This document shows positions 63,819-64,000 of a DNA stretch of 64,000 bases, piece after piece. A program made the translations under genes and the position numbers. The DNA is from Gelidibacter mesophilus DSM 14095 (GTDB taxonomy: Bacteria > Bacteroidota > Bacteroidia > Flavobacteriales > Flavobacteriaceae), in NCBI RefSeq assembly GCF_000423005.1, contig NZ_AUHD01000017.1, forward strand, positions 1 to 64,000, written 5' to 3'. Position 1 is the stretch's first letter. Every line of letters begins with the position of its first letter. The notes beneath the pieces were generated by a model, which was not told the origin of the DNA, made no database searches, and saw only the letters and a list, made by a program, of their open reading frames with translations.

Positions 63819-64000
63819 ATGAAAAAATCACTTCTCCTATTTGGACTTGCCGTACTGGTTATGTCCTGTACTGCTGTGCGCGTGAATTATGATTATGAGA
63901 AAACAACAGATTTCAATGCTTACAAAACCTATAATTATTATAATGACATGAACATGGGAATGAGCGAGTTGGACGCAAAACGATTTTTGGCTGCTTTAGA
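63819..64000 (+). CDS. DUF4136-type lipoprotein, partial (runs off the window)
   Basis: The first 60 codons begin KKSLLLFGLAVLVMSCTAV, a lipoprotein signal with lipobox VMSC (Cys 17). The mature start VNYDYEKTTDFNAYKTYNYY fits the DUF4136 family of small outer-membrane lipoproteins of unknown function. The gene is cut by the end of the window, so length and C-terminus are unknown. Confidence 0.7.
   Translation, partial: MKKSLLLFGLAVLVMSCTAVRVNYDYEKTTDFNAYKTYNYYNDMNMGMSELDAKRFLAAL

Noticed and set aside
1-64000. CRISPR array, restriction-modification or toxin-antitoxin system
   Set aside because: No regularly spaced repeats with unique spacers and no recognisable effector or antitoxin families were seen, including inside the tRNA-Val element.

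Overview
The window is chromosomal DNA of a marine-type member of the Flavobacteriaceae (Bacteroidota). Evidence: GldJ, PorU and PorV (gliding and type IX secretion), a SusC/SusD pair, a HPRT-adenylate kinase fusion, an ExbB-ExbD-TonB-FolC cluster, A/T-rich intergenic DNA, and repeated promoter elements of the Bacteroidota form (TTG, about 16-22 bases, then TAnnTTTG). Genus cannot be fixed from what is visible.

Layout. 1-80: 3' end of a 5S rRNA gene and its terminator. 197-8598: a HRDC/HTH helicase, acyl-CoA dehydrogenase, AnmK, then the energy-transduction operon exbB-exbD-tonB with folC attached. 8617-8849: two tRNA-Val genes. 8824-19591: an accessory element integrated into the second tRNA-Val. 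It is bounded by a 27-bp direct repeat of the tRNA 3' end, carries an 18-bp repeat near each end, and holds a tyrosine integrase cut off before its catalytic domain by an IS21-family insertion, followed by a susC-susD-EEP-EEP operon (two exported endonuclease/exonuclease/phosphatase-fold hydrolases). 19592-20236: the displaced tRNA terminator, a perfect 20-bp-arm palindrome and a 48-residue basic protein gene. 20334-28813: murF, gldJ, porU, porV. 28912-34753: cytidine deaminase, pyruvate dehydrogenase E1-alpha and E2, an M28 peptidase, an SDR and a HAD hydrolase. 34787-37707: a broken DUF2945 gene, two YceI proteins and a porin. 38163-39361: the CbpM/CbpA chaperone pair. 39575-50588: SprT-like protein, ManC, DUF389 membrane protein, an MlaFE-type lipid transporter, an alkaline phosphatase, a DNA/RNA nuclease, an S41 protease, a GT4 glycosyltransferase and a KAS III-like enzyme. 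50780-60324: GcvP, a membrane protein, an ECF sigma factor with a small partner, a broken TIGR01777-type epimerase, an M3 oligopeptidase, PurE and PurK. 60481-64000: HPRT-Adk fusion, ObgE, an SDR and the start of a DUF4136-type lipoprotein.

How the parts work together. ExbB/ExbD/TonB supply proton-motive force to outer-membrane receptors of the SusC type. GldJ, PorU and PorV serve gliding and type IX export. PurE/PurK and HPRT-Adk cover purine synthesis and salvage. The most unusual region is the tRNA-Val element: it appears immobilised, has put an atypical tRNA-Val at its left border, and carries an uptake operon whose only enzymes are phosphoesterase-fold proteins, which suggests a phosphodiester-containing nutrient. 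I found no CRISPR array and no recognisable defence or toxin system.
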